Below are positions 23,356-32,364 of a stretch of DNA of 36,097 nt, piece by piece (the stretch's first letter is position 1; every line of letters starts with the position of its first letter). The position numbers and the translations under genes were made by a program. Where the stretch lies: contig JAFSDX010000012.1 of the NCBI GenBank assembly GCA_017436025.1, forward strand, positions 1 through 36,097. The letters are read 5' to 3'. Source of the DNA: Thermoguttaceae bacterium. Its GTDB lineage: Bacteria > Planctomycetota > Planctomycetia > Pirellulales > Thermoguttaceae. Below the pieces are notes generated by a model, which had not been told where the DNA came from, ran no database searches, and saw only the letters and a program-made list of their open reading frames with translations.

Positions 23356-24612
23356 ATGAAAAACAAGCAAACGAAACTCAATCGCCGCAAGTTCTTAGCG
23401 GCGTCGGCGAGCGCGATTTCGGCTCCGCTCTTCCTGCCGGGTTCCATCTTCGGTTATAACGGCGGCGTCGCCCCGAGCAACAAACTGACGACGGCGTTCG
23501 TCGGGATCGGGAACCGCGGGGGCGAGTTGCTCGGCGGTTTCCTGCACAACTCGAACTACCAAATCGTCGCGGTTTGCGATTGTTGGAAAGAACGCGTCGA
23601 CCGCGCCGCCAATCGCGTCAACGACCGTTACAAGAACGACGCCGTCGCTAAATTCCATCGTTACGAAGACCTTCTCGCCGACCGCGACGACGTCGACGTG
23701 ATCGTTTGCGCGACGCCGGACCACTGGCACACGAAGATCGCGATCGAAACCTGTATGGCGGGCAAAGATATTTATTGCGAAAAGCCGCTGACGTTAACGA
23801 TTGAAGAATCGCGACTTATCGTTAAAGCCGCCCGCAAATACAACCGCGTCTGCACCGGCGGCAGCCAACGCGTGATGGAAGACTACGGCTATATGGCGCC
23901 GATCCTCCAAAGCGGCGCGATCGGGGAAGTTAAGGAAGTTTACTGCGGTCTCGGCAACCCGCCGAAATACTGCTACTTGCCGGAACAACCGATTCCGGAA
24001 GGTCTCGACTGGGACCGTTGGCAAGGTCAAGCGCCGGTCGCGCCGTTCAACAGCGAACGTTGCTCGGGCAATTACGGCGGCGGTTGGCGCAATTACGGCG
24101 AGTATTGCACCGGTTTCCTTGCCGACTGGGGCGCTCACAAGTTCGGCGGCGCGATGTACTGCCTCGGCGTCGACAAAGAAGAGCCGGTCGAACTTTACCC
24201 GGCCGGTTACGAAGGTTGCGAATACGTTTGCGCCGTCTACAAGAACGGCGTCCGTTTCTATCACGCGTGGAACGGCCCGCACGACGTTACGTTCAAGGGA
24301 ACGGAAGGCGAATATCGCCATCACCAAACGAAGATGAACCCGCTCAAAGCGGTCGACGTTCGTCGCTACTCCGGCGGCGCGCGCAATATCGCCGACGATT
24401 TCGCGTTCTGCGTCCGCAACCGTTTGCGTCCGTTCCAAGATTTCGAGTACGCCGCCGCGACCGCGACGCTCTGTCAAATGATGGCGATTTGTCACAAAGT
24501 GAAGCGCCCGCTCAAATGGGACGCCGAAAAGATGGTCTTCGTCGGCGACCAAGAAGCGACCCGTATGGTTTCGCGCGTGCAACGCTATCCGTATACGATT
24601 CCGGAAGTTTGA
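23356..24612 (+). CDS. Tat-exported Gfo/Idh/MocA oxidoreductase
   Basis: A 418-residue protein. LNRRKFLAASASAISAPLFL is a twin-arginine signal (Arg10, Arg11). The Rossmann motif is GIGNRG (50-55), the Glu-Lys-Pro motif is in YCEKPLTLT, and ATPDHWHTKIAIE is typical of planctomycete and Bacteroidetes members. The C-terminal half has CTGFLADWGAHKFGGAMYCLG, a substrate-pocket Asp/His pair. Like the enzyme at 18193-19554 it should be a periplasmic sugar oxidoreductase with bound NAD(P). The long open frame upstream to 23071 includes the promoter, so ATG 23356 (AAAGG 9 bp upstream) is the start. Its own promoter and the preceding terminator mark it as a separate unit from the esterase. Confidence 0.93.
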   Translation: MKNKQTKLNRRKFLAASASAISAPLFLPGSIFGYNGGVAPSNKLTTAFVGIGNRGGELLGGFLHNSNYQIVAVCDCWKERVDRAANRVNDRYKNDAVAKFHRYEDLLADRDDVDVIVCATPDHWHTKIAIETCMAGKDIYCEKPLTLTIEESRLIVKAARKYNRVCTGGSQRVMEDYGYMAPILQSGAIGEVKEVYCGLGNPPKYCYLPEQPIPEGLDWDRWQGQAPVAPFNSERCSGNYGGGWRNYGEYCTGFLADWGAHKFGGAMYCLGVDKEEPVELYPAGYEGCEYVCAVYKNGVRFYHAWNGPHDVTFKGTEGEYRHHQTKMNPLKAVDVRRYSGGARNIADDFAFCVRNRLRPFQDFEYAAATATLCQMMAICHKVKRPLKWDAEKMVFVGDQEATRMVSRVQRYPYTIPEV

Positions 24613-24751
24613 AACGTCGGTTCGCGACGTTCGCCGGTCGACTCCGCCCTTTATTAATAAGCGCGGTTTTCGGCGACGCGGCGGTTTTCGGAATATTAAG
24701 TAAACGCAACTCGCTTAAAAAAGCGATTTAGAGAATATTGGAAACGGTAAA

Positions 24752-26485
24752 ATGAAATTGAATTGGAAAAAGTACGCGCTCTTGGCGGCGGCTCTCGTCG
24801 CTACTCCGGCGTTCGCTTCGACGTCGTTCGCGCAAGAAGCCGCCGCGAAATTGGCGGAATTCGCGCCGAAAATGACGGCTCAAAATATGGCCGACGGCGG
24901 TCAAGTCGGCGAAATGGAAAAGGCGCAACAAGGCTGGATGAATTACGTCCTCGAAACGGCGTCCGACAAACCGGAAACCCGCGCCGAAGCGAACAAAGCC
25001 GCGTTGGAAGCGTTGGCCGGCGACTATCCGGTCGTTACTAAAGCCTGGTTGCTGCACGTCTTGCAATGGACGGCGGACGAAACCTGCGTCGACGCGATCG
25101 CGCCGTTCCTGACGAACGAAGACGCTCGCCTCGTCGACGCCGCCTGCCGCGCGCTGGCGGAAATTCCGGGCGACGCGGCCCTGAAAGCGCTCGAAAAAGC
25201 CCGCGACGCCGCCGACGGCGACAAAAAAGCGGCGTTCGAATATTTCATCCGAACGCGCTCCGTCGACTGCTCGCCCGCCGTCGAAACCGAGACGATTCAA
25301 GCGCTTCCGTATGTTTCGGACGCGAAATTCGCCGAGTTTATGAACGGTTTCGACAAGTTGTCGACCGACGATAAAGCTCGCGCGCTCGGCGCTTTGCGCG
25401 TTCGCAAGGCGAAAGATTTTACCGCCGTCGCGGTGAAGGCGCTCGAGTCGGATTCGGTCGAAGTCAAGCGCGCGGCGATTCTTGCGCTCGAAAAAATCGC
25501 GACCGGCAAAGAGTTCGGCGTTCTTTACGAACAAATGAAAACGTTCGACCGCGGCCTCGTCGCCGACGCGATGAAGCGGATTCCGGGCGCCGATTTCGAC
25601 GCCGCCGTCGCCTCCGCGTTGAAGAAGGAAACGAACGGCGAAAACGCGGCGACTCTCGCCGATGTCGTTAGCGGTCGTTACTTGGTTTCCGAAGTTTCGT
25701 CGCTTCTCGATTCGGCGAAGAAAGGCGACTGCCCGATTCGTCTGCAACTCCTGACCGCGGCGGAACGTCTTGCGACGAAAGAACATATTGGCGATTTCGT
25801 CGACGCGTTCGTCGCGATTCCGGCGGGCGGCGACCGCGACCGCGCCGAGCAAATTATCGCTCGTCTTTGCGAAGGCGACGCGACTCCGGTTATCGCGAAG
25901 ATGAACAACGCCAACGGCGCGACGATCTTCCCCTTGCTTGGTCGTATCGGCGGCGACGCGGCGTTCGAGCAAATCGAACGCGGTTTGAAATCCGGAAACG
26001 CCGCGATGATCGCGCTTGCCGTTCGTTCGCTCTGCAACTGGCCGAACGCGAAAGTCGCGCCGCAACTTCTCGACGCGGCGAAGAACGAAGCGTATCCGGA
26101 AAATATGCGGATTCAAGCGTTGCGCGCTTATATTCGCGTCGTTTCGCTTCCGGACGACCAAGACGCCGTCGATATGTCCGGCGCCGACAAGTTGGCCGCG
26201 TTGAAAGACGCGTTTAAACTGGCGAACCGCGACGACGAACGCAACTTGGCGCTCGAACGCGTCGGCGCCGTTCGCGAGTTGGACTCGGTGAAGTTCGCGC
26301 TCGAACACGTCGACAATAAAGCGTTGCAAAATAAAGCGTTGAACGCCGTTCTCGACCTCGCGCACCAAGACTTCCTGCGCAAGAAGGACAAAGAGCTTTT
26401 CACTAAGGCGCTCGACGTCGTTCTCGAAAAGGGCGACCAAGGCCAAAAAGACCGCGCCGGTCGTTATAAGGCCGCGATGAAGTAA
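24752..26485 (+). CDS. Exported HEAT-repeat-like protein
   Basis: A 577-residue protein. A signal peptide (KKYALLAAALVATPAFASTSFA, cleavage near 27) is followed by an all-helical region. Repeated pairs of helices with Ala, Leu and Glu at regular spacing are seen throughout, e.g. DAACRALAEIPGDAALKALEKA, EVKRAAILALEKIATG and GNAAMIALAVRSLCNW, a pattern of HEAT repeats. HEAT solenoids bind other proteins; exported versions are common in planctomycetes but mostly unstudied. It follows the oxidoreductase by 139 bp in the same direction, with a small hairpin (TCGCTT/AAGCGA, 24711-24726) between. Highly regular codon use suggests good expression. No enzymatic motif visible. Confidence 0.75.
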   Translation: MKLNWKKYALLAAALVATPAFASTSFAQEAAAKLAEFAPKMTAQNMADGGQVGEMEKAQQGWMNYVLETASDKPETRAEANKAALEALAGDYPVVTKAWLLHVLQWTADETCVDAIAPFLTNEDARLVDAACRALAEIPGDAALKALEKARDAADGDKKAAFEYFIRTRSVDCSPAVETETIQALPYVSDAKFAEFMNGFDKLSTDDKARALGALRVRKAKDFTAVAVKALESDSVEVKRAAILALEKIATGKEFGVLYEQMKTFDRGLVADAMKRIPGADFDAAVASALKKETNGENAATLADVVSGRYLVSEVSSLLDSAKKGDCPIRLQLLTAAERLATKEHIGDFVDAFVAIPAGGDRDRAEQIIARLCEGDATPVIAKMNNANGATIFPLLGRIGGDAAFEQIERGLKSGNAAMIALAVRSLCNWPNAKVAPQLLDAAKNEAYPENMRIQALRAYIRVVSLPDDQDAVDMSGADKLAALKDAFKLANRDDERNLALERVGAVRELDSVKFALEHVDNKALQNKALNAVLDLAHQDFLRKKDKELFTKALDVVLEKGDQGQKDRAGRYKAAMK

Positions 26486-26495
26486 GTCGTTAAAT

Positions 26496-26522
26496 AACGC
26501 CGCTTAAGACGGCGGCGTTTGA
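26496..26522 (+). terminator. Hairpin after the HEAT-like gene
   Basis: AACGCCGC (26496-26503) pairs with GCGGCGTT (26512-26519), followed by a single extra T. Short, 10 bp after the stop. Confidence 0.5.
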
Positions 26523-26555
26523 CCGCGCTCGACGGTACGCGTCGGGCGCCGATTG

Positions 26556-26613
26556 AAACGTTTTTCGCGTTGGAGCGTCGATTTCGCTTCCGACGCGGGA
26601 AACGTTTTTTTTT
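26556..26613 (+). terminator. Two-part hairpin with long T run
   Basis: An outer AAACGTTT/AAACGTTT pairing encloses an inner GCGTCG/CGACGC stem, and nine T follow (26605-26613). It is the stronger terminator of the HEAT-like gene. Confidence 0.65.
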
Positions 26614-26643
26614 GTTTTTTTTCGATTTTACTCCTTGCGACGC

Positions 26644-26672
26644 TTGAATTTGCGGCGTTCGAGCGATATAAT
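26644..26672 (+). promoter_or_regulatory. Promoter of the DUF4139-like gene
   Basis: TTGAAT (26644-26649), a 17-bp spacer and a perfect TATAAT (26667-26672), 85 bp before ATG 26758. Confidence 0.75.
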
Positions 26673-26757
26673 TAAGGGCGAAAAGAAACCGTCGACGTCG
26701 AGGCGGTTGCGAACGAACGCGCGTCGAGCGAACAACTTGCGCCAAAAGGAGCGGGCG

Positions 26758-28911
26758 ATGAGGGGAAAAAAACAAATCGGGAAAAGGGACAAAATGGTCG
26801 CGGCGTTGGGGGGCGCGGCGCTTTCGACCGCGTTGTTCGGCGGCGTCTTCGTTGCGGCGCAAGAGTCGCAACCGCTTGCGAAGTCGGGAGTTGCGGCGAC
26901 GGCGCGAGCGGCGGGCGGCGGCGAGTCGGTTCGAAACGGCGACGCGCCGTCGAGGCCGGTTCCGGTCGTCGGCAAGATCGCGTCGCTCGGCGTTTTCAAG
27001 AACGGGATCGCGGTCGTCGAGGAGCGTTTCGAAGTCTCGGGGCCCGGGCGATACGCGACGTCGATGCCGCCGAGTCCGTTGCACGGGACGTTTTTCATCG
27101 AGAGCGACGGCGTCGTCGAGACGACTTCGACCGTCGACGACGTCGAGATTCCGATAGCCGAAGCGGCGGAAATCGATTGGACGCAAGATTTTAGCGGTTG
27201 CAAGGTGCGCGTCGTTTTGCCCGGCGAGTCGGAGCCGCGCGAGTTGCGAATCGTTCCGACGGGGCGTTCCGACGACGGCGAAACGGAGAGCGACGGCGCG
27301 AGCGCTTACGCGGCGTCGCGTTGGAACGGCGCGTTTTCGAGCCCTCTTTCGACGCAAGTCGTCGGCGTCGCTCGGTCGAACGTCGGCGGCGTTCTTTTCG
27401 CAACCGACGACGGCGAAACGATTTGGGTGAACGACGCGGCGGAGATTAAAGTTGTTTCGACCGCGCCCGGCGAAGGCCCGACGACCGTTTGGCGGAAGCG
27501 TCCGCGGCTGATTTTCGACGTCAAACCGAGCGGCGACGGCGCGGAAAAAGGGGAAACGGGAAAAAACGGCCCGACGACGATTCGACTCTTTTACTTGACG
27601 CGCGGGGCGACTTGGGCGCCGCAGTACCGCGTTCGTTTGCTCGACTCAAAAACGCTCGAACTCGAACAAAATGCGATACTTGCGAACGAATGGCGCTCGT
27701 TCGAAGGAACGCCGGTCGCGCTCTTTAGCGGGTTTCCGCAAATCGCGACTCGCGACGCGCTTTCGCCGATGGCGCCGAGCGTCGACTTAAACGGCTTTTT
27801 TACGTCGCTTACGTCGGGCGCGAACGGCGCGGCGGGCCTTTACGCTCGCGGAGGCGGCGCTTCGATTTTAACGCAGCAGGCGCTGACGCTAAACGCCGTC
27901 GCTCCAACGGGTTCCGGAACGGGCGGCGGTCTTGGCGCGGCGTCGGGCGACGAGGCGTCGTTCGGCGAAGGCGTCGACGTGTTCGCGCAAGCGGTCGGGC
28001 GCAAAACGTTGGCGAAAAACGACCGAACGCTCTTTTCGGTCGCCCGCAAAACGACGCCTTATCGCCGCGTCGTCTGTTGGGATATCGCCGATATTTGGGA
28101 TGAAAACGGACGGCGACGCGACCCGAGCGCTTTTTTAAACGGCGGCGCGTCAAGCGTTTACGGTCGAACGACTTCCGGCGAAAACTTGGTCGCGAACGGA
28201 AGCCGCTTCTCGGAACCTTGGGACGCGCTGCAGTTTGCGAATCCGTTCGACTTTCCGACGACGACCGGCCCGGCGACCGTCGTCGACGGCGCGCGGTTCT
28301 TGGGGCAAAATCCGATTTATTGGACGAATCCCGGCGAAACGACCTTACTGCCGATAACGAAAGCGCTTAGCGTTCGCGTTCGCTCCGTCGAAAACGAGCG
28401 TTCCGAATACGACGCGGCGTCGACGAACGAGGTCGAACCGCGCTCGAACGAACCGGAAAACCTCGACGGTTTGGTCGCGGAAATCGCCGCGCAAAGGGCC
28501 GCCGGAAACGTCGCGAACGGCGCAAACGCCGCGTCTAAACCCGGGAATAGCGGCGAGTTGCGTTGGAAGGACGTTCAAGAAATTCGGCGCGATCTTTGGG
28601 GCCGGGACGTCCGAGTCCTGCCTTGGGGAAACTGTTTTCGCGTCGCGGTGATCGACGCGGAAATCGAAATCGCCAACAATCGCGACGAGGAAACGACCGT
28701 TTTATTGAGTCGGCAATTCTCCGGCGTCGCGCTTCCGGAGTCGTTCGAGGGGTTCGACGAACCGCCGAAGACGACGGTAATCGGCGACGGCGCAAGCGGT
28801 TACGCGGCGAATCGCGTCAATCGACGGCAAGAAATGCGTTGGACGACGACGCTCAAACCGGGCGAAAAGCGGACGTTGAAATTCTCGTTTCAAACGTTGA
28901 TTTGGATTTAA
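26758..28911 (+). CDS. Exported DUF4139-like protein
   Basis: A 717-residue protein. The N-terminus has a basic stretch then MVAALGGAALSTALFGGVFVAA, a signal peptide cleaved near residue 34. Residues about 70-150 are a beta-rich domain (VFKNGIAVVEERFEVSGPGRY). Residues about 270-330 carry the pattern IRLFYLTRGATWAPQYRVRLL...LEQNAILANEWRSFEGTPVALFSGFP, which matches the core of DUF4139 proteins. The C-terminus ends in a strand-rich domain (EIEIANNRDEETTVLLSRQF, KPGEKRTLKFSFQTLIWI). The central 400-600 region holds Gly/Ala/Asn-rich low-complexity segments. The usual N-terminal DUF4140 part is not obvious. AAAGGAG precedes ATG 26758. DUF4139 proteins have no settled function; surface or envelope location is likely. 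Confidence 0.75.
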   Translation: MRGKKQIGKRDKMVAALGGAALSTALFGGVFVAAQESQPLAKSGVAATARAAGGGESVRNGDAPSRPVPVVGKIASLGVFKNGIAVVEERFEVSGPGRYATSMPPSPLHGTFFIESDGVVETTSTVDDVEIPIAEAAEIDWTQDFSGCKVRVVLPGESEPRELRIVPTGRSDDGETESDGASAYAASRWNGAFSSPLSTQVVGVARSNVGGVLFATDDGETIWVNDAAEIKVVSTAPGEGPTTVWRKRPRLIFDVKPSGDGAEKGETGKNGPTTIRLFYLTRGATWAPQYRVRLLDSKTLELEQNAILANEWRSFEGTPVALFSGFPQIATRDALSPMAPSVDLNGFFTSLTSGANGAAGLYARGGGASILTQQALTLNAVAPTGSGTGGGLGAASGDEASFGEGVDVFAQAVGRKTLAKNDRTLFSVARKTTPYRRVVCWDIADIWDENGRRRDPSAFLNGGASSVYGRTTSGENLVANGSRFSEPWDALQFANPFDFPTTTGPATVVDGARFLGQNPIYWTNPGETTLLPITKALSVRVRSVENERSEYDAASTNEVEPRSNEPENLDGLVAEIAAQRAAGNVANGANAASKPGNSGELRWKDVQEIRRDLWGRDVRVLPWGNCFRVAVIDAEIEIANNRDEETTVLLSRQFSGVALPESFEGFDEPPKTTVIGDGASGYAANRVNRRQEMRWTTTLKPGEKRTLKFSFQTLIWI

Positions 28912-28993
28912 AACGCAAGGAAACGATATGATGAAGCGTCGCCAAAAAAGCGACGGCGCGTCGTTAAAAAGCTGAAATCGAAAGGGAGAAACG

Positions 28994-30703
28994 TTGTCAA
29001 ACGGCGCGTTAGGACGGTTGTTGCGAGGCGCGGGATTCTCGGGCGGCGCGCTTCTTGTCGGGATTTTTTTCGGAATCTTTTTGACGCCGTATATGCTTGC
29101 GACGTTGGGCGAGCGCGCTTACGGGATTTACGTTTGCGCGTCGCTCTTCGCCGGGTGGTGCGGCTTGCTTGATTTCGGATTGACGACATCGACAAGTCGT
29201 TTTGTAACAAAGTATTACGCGCTTGACGATTGGGACGGACTCAACGAAATCGGCTCGACGACGCTCGTTCTTTTCGGCGCGCTTTCGGCGGCGGTCGTGT
29301 TAACGGCGCTCGTCGCTTGCGGCGTCGCGTCGCTTTTCGCGACCGGGCCGGACGCCGCGACGTTGGCGACCGCGCTTTTTTGTTCCGGCGTATCGTTTGC
29401 GATTTCAAAGGTTTCGGACGGCGTTTGCGGCGTGTTGCGCGGCGCGTTGCGACAAGAGTTAACCGGAGCGACCGTCTTTGTTTTTCGAGTGTTATTCGGC
29501 GTCGTCAACTTTGTTATTCTCTTTTTCGGAGGACGCGTTGTCGCGCTCGTCGTTGGAAACGCCGTTTTAACCCTTTTGCAACTCGGCGTTTACGTCGCGT
29601 TGACGCGGGCGGCGGTTCCGCGTTTTCGTTTTTCGCTTCGTTCGTTTCGACGCGGTCGGGTTCGCGAGTTGTTCGAATACGGCGTTTTCGCGTTTTTGGC
29701 GCAAGTCGGCGAAACGGCGGTCGACCGAAGCGACCTGTTGCTGATTTCGGCGTTTATGTCGCTAAACGACGTCGCGCGGTATAATTTGGTCGTTGTAACG
29801 CTTTGCAGTTACTTGGCTTCCTTTATTCGCGAAACCTCGACTTGGCAAACGAATTGGTTCGCGAAACTTGCCGCGTCGACGGAGAAAACGTCGAGAAACG
29901 ACGCGCCGTCGACGTTTAAAAACGACGCGGCGTCAACTTCGGAAAAAACGGAAAACGGCGACGCGCCGTCGTTGGATGCGATTGAAAAGAGAAAACGTTG
30001 TAAAAACAACGGTTGCGGCGTCGCGTTGAGCGCCGAATTTTTCGCGTCGCGAGCGGCGATTCACCGCGCGTCGATTTATTGGACGCTTTTTCTCTCCGGA
30101 GGCGTTTTGGCGTTCGGGCGAGCGTTTGTCGAGCGTTGGATTGGCGCGGCGTATTTGGACGTTTACCCGGCGCTTGCGCTTTGCGTTGTCGCAACCGCTT
30201 GGTATCGCGGGAGTTCCGAAACGAACGCGCGAGCGTTGCAGGGCGTCGCTCGACACCGCGTCTTGGCCGTCGGATCGATTTTACACGGCGTCGCTAACGT
30301 CGCGTTGAGCGTCGTTTTCATTTGTTGCGGGCTGGGGTTATACGGCGTCGCGCTCGGAACCGTTTTACCCGGCGTCGCGATTCATTTCGGTTGGCTTCCA
30401 AACGCGACGTGTCGGCTTCTCGGCGAGCGGCGGCGGACGTATTGGGCGCGTTGGACGAAGGCGACGGCGCTGGGCGTCGCGGCGTTGGCGGGGCCGTTCG
30501 CGGTCGTTTGGTGTTGCGTTAAACCGAATCATTACTCGATTTGCGCTTGGGGCGTTTTTTACGTCGTCTTGGGCGCGGCGGCTTTGTTCGCGTTGGGAAC
30601 GACCGGCGAAGAGAAACGAGCGTTTGGGCGTTGGATTCGAAAGCATTGCGGCTTGGCGTCGCATAACGGGGAAGAAAACGGGATAAAGCGCGACGTCGGG
30701 TAA
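28994..30703 (+). CDS. Polysaccharide flippase-like membrane protein (Wzx/MATE-like)
   Basis: A 569-residue polytopic protein with about 12-14 hydrophobic segments, beginning GGALLVGIFFGIFLTPYMLATLGERAYGIYV, the usual first helix and loop of Wzx-type oligosaccharide flippases. Such proteins move lipid-linked sugars across the inner membrane. A hydrophilic insertion (about residues 296-345), rich in Ser, Asn, Asp and Lys with repeated NDAPST/NDAAST and GDAPS peptides, splits the two halves of the bundle. Start: TTG 28994 has AAGGGAG at 28982-28988 and no nearer ATG. It lies 82 bp after the DUF4139-like gene and is probably in its unit. No glycosyltransferase cluster surrounds it. Confidence 0.82.
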   Translation: MSNGALGRLLRGAGFSGGALLVGIFFGIFLTPYMLATLGERAYGIYVCASLFAGWCGLLDFGLTTSTSRFVTKYYALDDWDGLNEIGSTTLVLFGALSAAVVLTALVACGVASLFATGPDAATLATALFCSGVSFAISKVSDGVCGVLRGALRQELTGATVFVFRVLFGVVNFVILFFGGRVVALVVGNAVLTLLQLGVYVALTRAAVPRFRFSLRSFRRGRVRELFEYGVFAFLAQVGETAVDRSDLLLISAFMSLNDVARYNLVVVTLCSYLASFIRETSTWQTNWFAKLAASTEKTSRNDAPSTFKNDAASTSEKTENGDAPSLDAIEKRKRCKNNGCGVALSAEFFASRAAIHRASIYWTLFLSGGVLAFGRAFVERWIGAAYLDVYPALALCVVATAWYRGSSETNARALQGVARHRVLAVGSILHGVANVALSVVFICCGLGLYGVALGTVLPGVAIHFGWLPNATCRLLGERRRTYWARWTKATALGVAALAGPFAVVWCCVKPNHYSICAWGVFYVVLGAAALFALGTTGEEKRAFGRWIRKHCGLASHNGEENGIKRDVG

Positions 30704-30756
30704 CAAGACAACGAAGAAGCTCGAATTCAAAAAATTCGAAATTTTTGAAAATTTGC

Positions 30757-30785
30757 TTGCGTTTGACGCGTCGCGGCGCTAAAAT
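30757..30785 (+). promoter_or_regulatory. Candidate promoter of the PHP gene
   Basis: TTGCGT (30757-30762), a 17-bp spacer and TAAAAT (30780-30785), 81 bp before ATG 30867. Confidence 0.5.
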
Positions 30786-30866
30786 GAGAGAAAGGCGACG
30801 CGGCTTTCGTCGGTAAAACGAAAACGCGTTTGCTTGTAAGCGATGTTTTTTAAAGGAGTTGCCGAA

Positions 30867-32204
30867 ATGAAACGCCGAGATTTTTTGCGCGCGACCGCCG
30901 CCGGGGCCCTCGCCGCTCCGTTTTTGCCTAATTTGTTAAACGACGTCGCGAAGGCCGCCGAGCCGACCGCGCGTTGGTACAAGGGGAATTTACACGCGCA
31001 TTCGCAGTGGAGCGACGGACAGGATTTGCCGGAGGTCGCGCTCGCCGAATACAAGAAACGCGGGTATAATTTCTTCGCGTTCACCGAACATAACGTTTTG
31101 CAGCGTAACGATTTCAAGTTCGACGGCAAAGACGCGAAACCGTTCGAGGGGGAAACGTCGTATTGGAAACGGTTGGCGACGCCGGGCGTTCGCTCTAATT
31201 TGACGGAAGATCGAGTTCGGAAAGCGCGCGAACTTTTCGGCGAAGACTCCGTCGTTTTGAAGGAAACCGCCGAGGGAACCTTTGTTCGTTTAAAGACTTG
31301 CGAAGAATTGCGACAACAATTTGGCGATAAGGAGAATTTCCTTCTTATGTCCGCGTTCGAGATGACGACGCCTTGGTCGCACCTCAACTTGATCAACGTC
31401 GACGAGAATTTTTACCTCGGCGACGAAAAAATCGGCGGCGTTATTTCGAAGTCTTACGACAAAGCGCGCGAAATGTACGACGGAACCGGCAAGCCTTGGC
31501 TCTTTATGGTCAATCATCCGCTTTGGCAATATTACAACGTGCAGGCGAGCGATCTCATTGCGCGACCGGAGGTTAGGTTCCTCGAATTTACCAACAACTG
31601 CACGTCGTATCCCTTTATTCCGGGCGCTTGGACGCCGGAGTCGCTTTGGGACGCGGTCAACGCTTACAGGGCGTCGCACGATCAAGATTTCCTTTACGGA
31701 ACCGGAACGGACGACTCGCACGGCGTTTTTAACACTAGCTTTGTCGCGTTTTACGGTTGGACCGGCGTCCGCGCGACGGAACTGACGCCGAAAGCGATTC
31801 TCGACGCGATGAATCGGGGCGACTCGTATATTTCGACCGGGCTTGAGTTGGACGACGTAACGTTCGACGGGAAAACGCTTTGCGTTAAAGCCAAACCGGA
31901 GAAAGAAGGGAAGTGGCGCGTCGAATTTTTCGGAACGAAAAAGGATTACGATCCGACGCCGAAGTACTTTGACGCGGAAGCGGGGCCGAAAATGAACCGG
32001 CGCATCGAAGGATACTCGGAGAAAATCGGCGAAAAATTGGCGACGTTCGACGGCGTCGAAGGTTCGTATACCTTGAAATCGGACGATTTATACGTTAGGG
32101 CGAGAGTAACGCGAGTCGACGCCGAACCGGTTTATTTGGGAACCGGAAAAGACAAGTCGCCGCTTCCGACCGACGCCGCTTGGACGCAGCCGTATCGCGG
32201 TTAA
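30867..32204 (+). CDS. Tat-exported PHP-domain metal-dependent hydrolase
   Basis: A 445-residue protein. MKRRDFLRATAAGALAAPFLP is a twin-arginine signal. The PHP-type metal site starts with NLHAHSQWSDG (His43, His45, Asp50) and FTEHN (Glu74, His75), and later GTGTDDSHG supplies further ligands. PHP proteins hydrolyse phosphate esters with two or three metal ions; exported single-domain versions are common in planctomycetes but the substrate is unknown. AAAGGAG at 30852-30858 decides ATG 30867 over the in-frame ATG 30843. The C-terminal 140 residues form a beta-rich domain (FDGKTLCVKAKPEKEGKW...YLGTGKDKSPLP). Confidence 0.9.
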   Translation: MKRRDFLRATAAGALAAPFLPNLLNDVAKAAEPTARWYKGNLHAHSQWSDGQDLPEVALAEYKKRGYNFFAFTEHNVLQRNDFKFDGKDAKPFEGETSYWKRLATPGVRSNLTEDRVRKARELFGEDSVVLKETAEGTFVRLKTCEELRQQFGDKENFLLMSAFEMTTPWSHLNLINVDENFYLGDEKIGGVISKSYDKAREMYDGTGKPWLFMVNHPLWQYYNVQASDLIARPEVRFLEFTNNCTSYPFIPGAWTPESLWDAVNAYRASHDQDFLYGTGTDDSHGVFNTSFVAFYGWTGVRATELTPKAILDAMNRGDSYISTGLELDDVTFDGKTLCVKAKPEKEGKWRVEFFGTKKDYDPTPKYFDAEAGPKMNRRIEGYSEKIGEKLATFDGVEGSYTLKSDDLYVRARVTRVDAEPVYLGTGKDKSPLPTDAAWTQPYRG

Positions 32205-32364
32205 TGTAAGCGACGCAATGTCGTTTCCGCGAGAGGCGCCGATAAAAAACGCTCGTCGTTTGTTAAAAAACGGCGAGCGGAGCGAGGATTCGGAGCCGGT
32301 TAAGCGCAATGTAAAAGAAGTTAACCGGCGATTTTAAATGAGTTAAGCGGTTGAAAAAAAACGA

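Noticed and set aside
24711-24726. Small hairpin as a terminator between the oxidoreductase and the HEAT-like gene
   Set aside because: Only a 6-bp stem with a 4-nt A loop and TTT; too weak to call.
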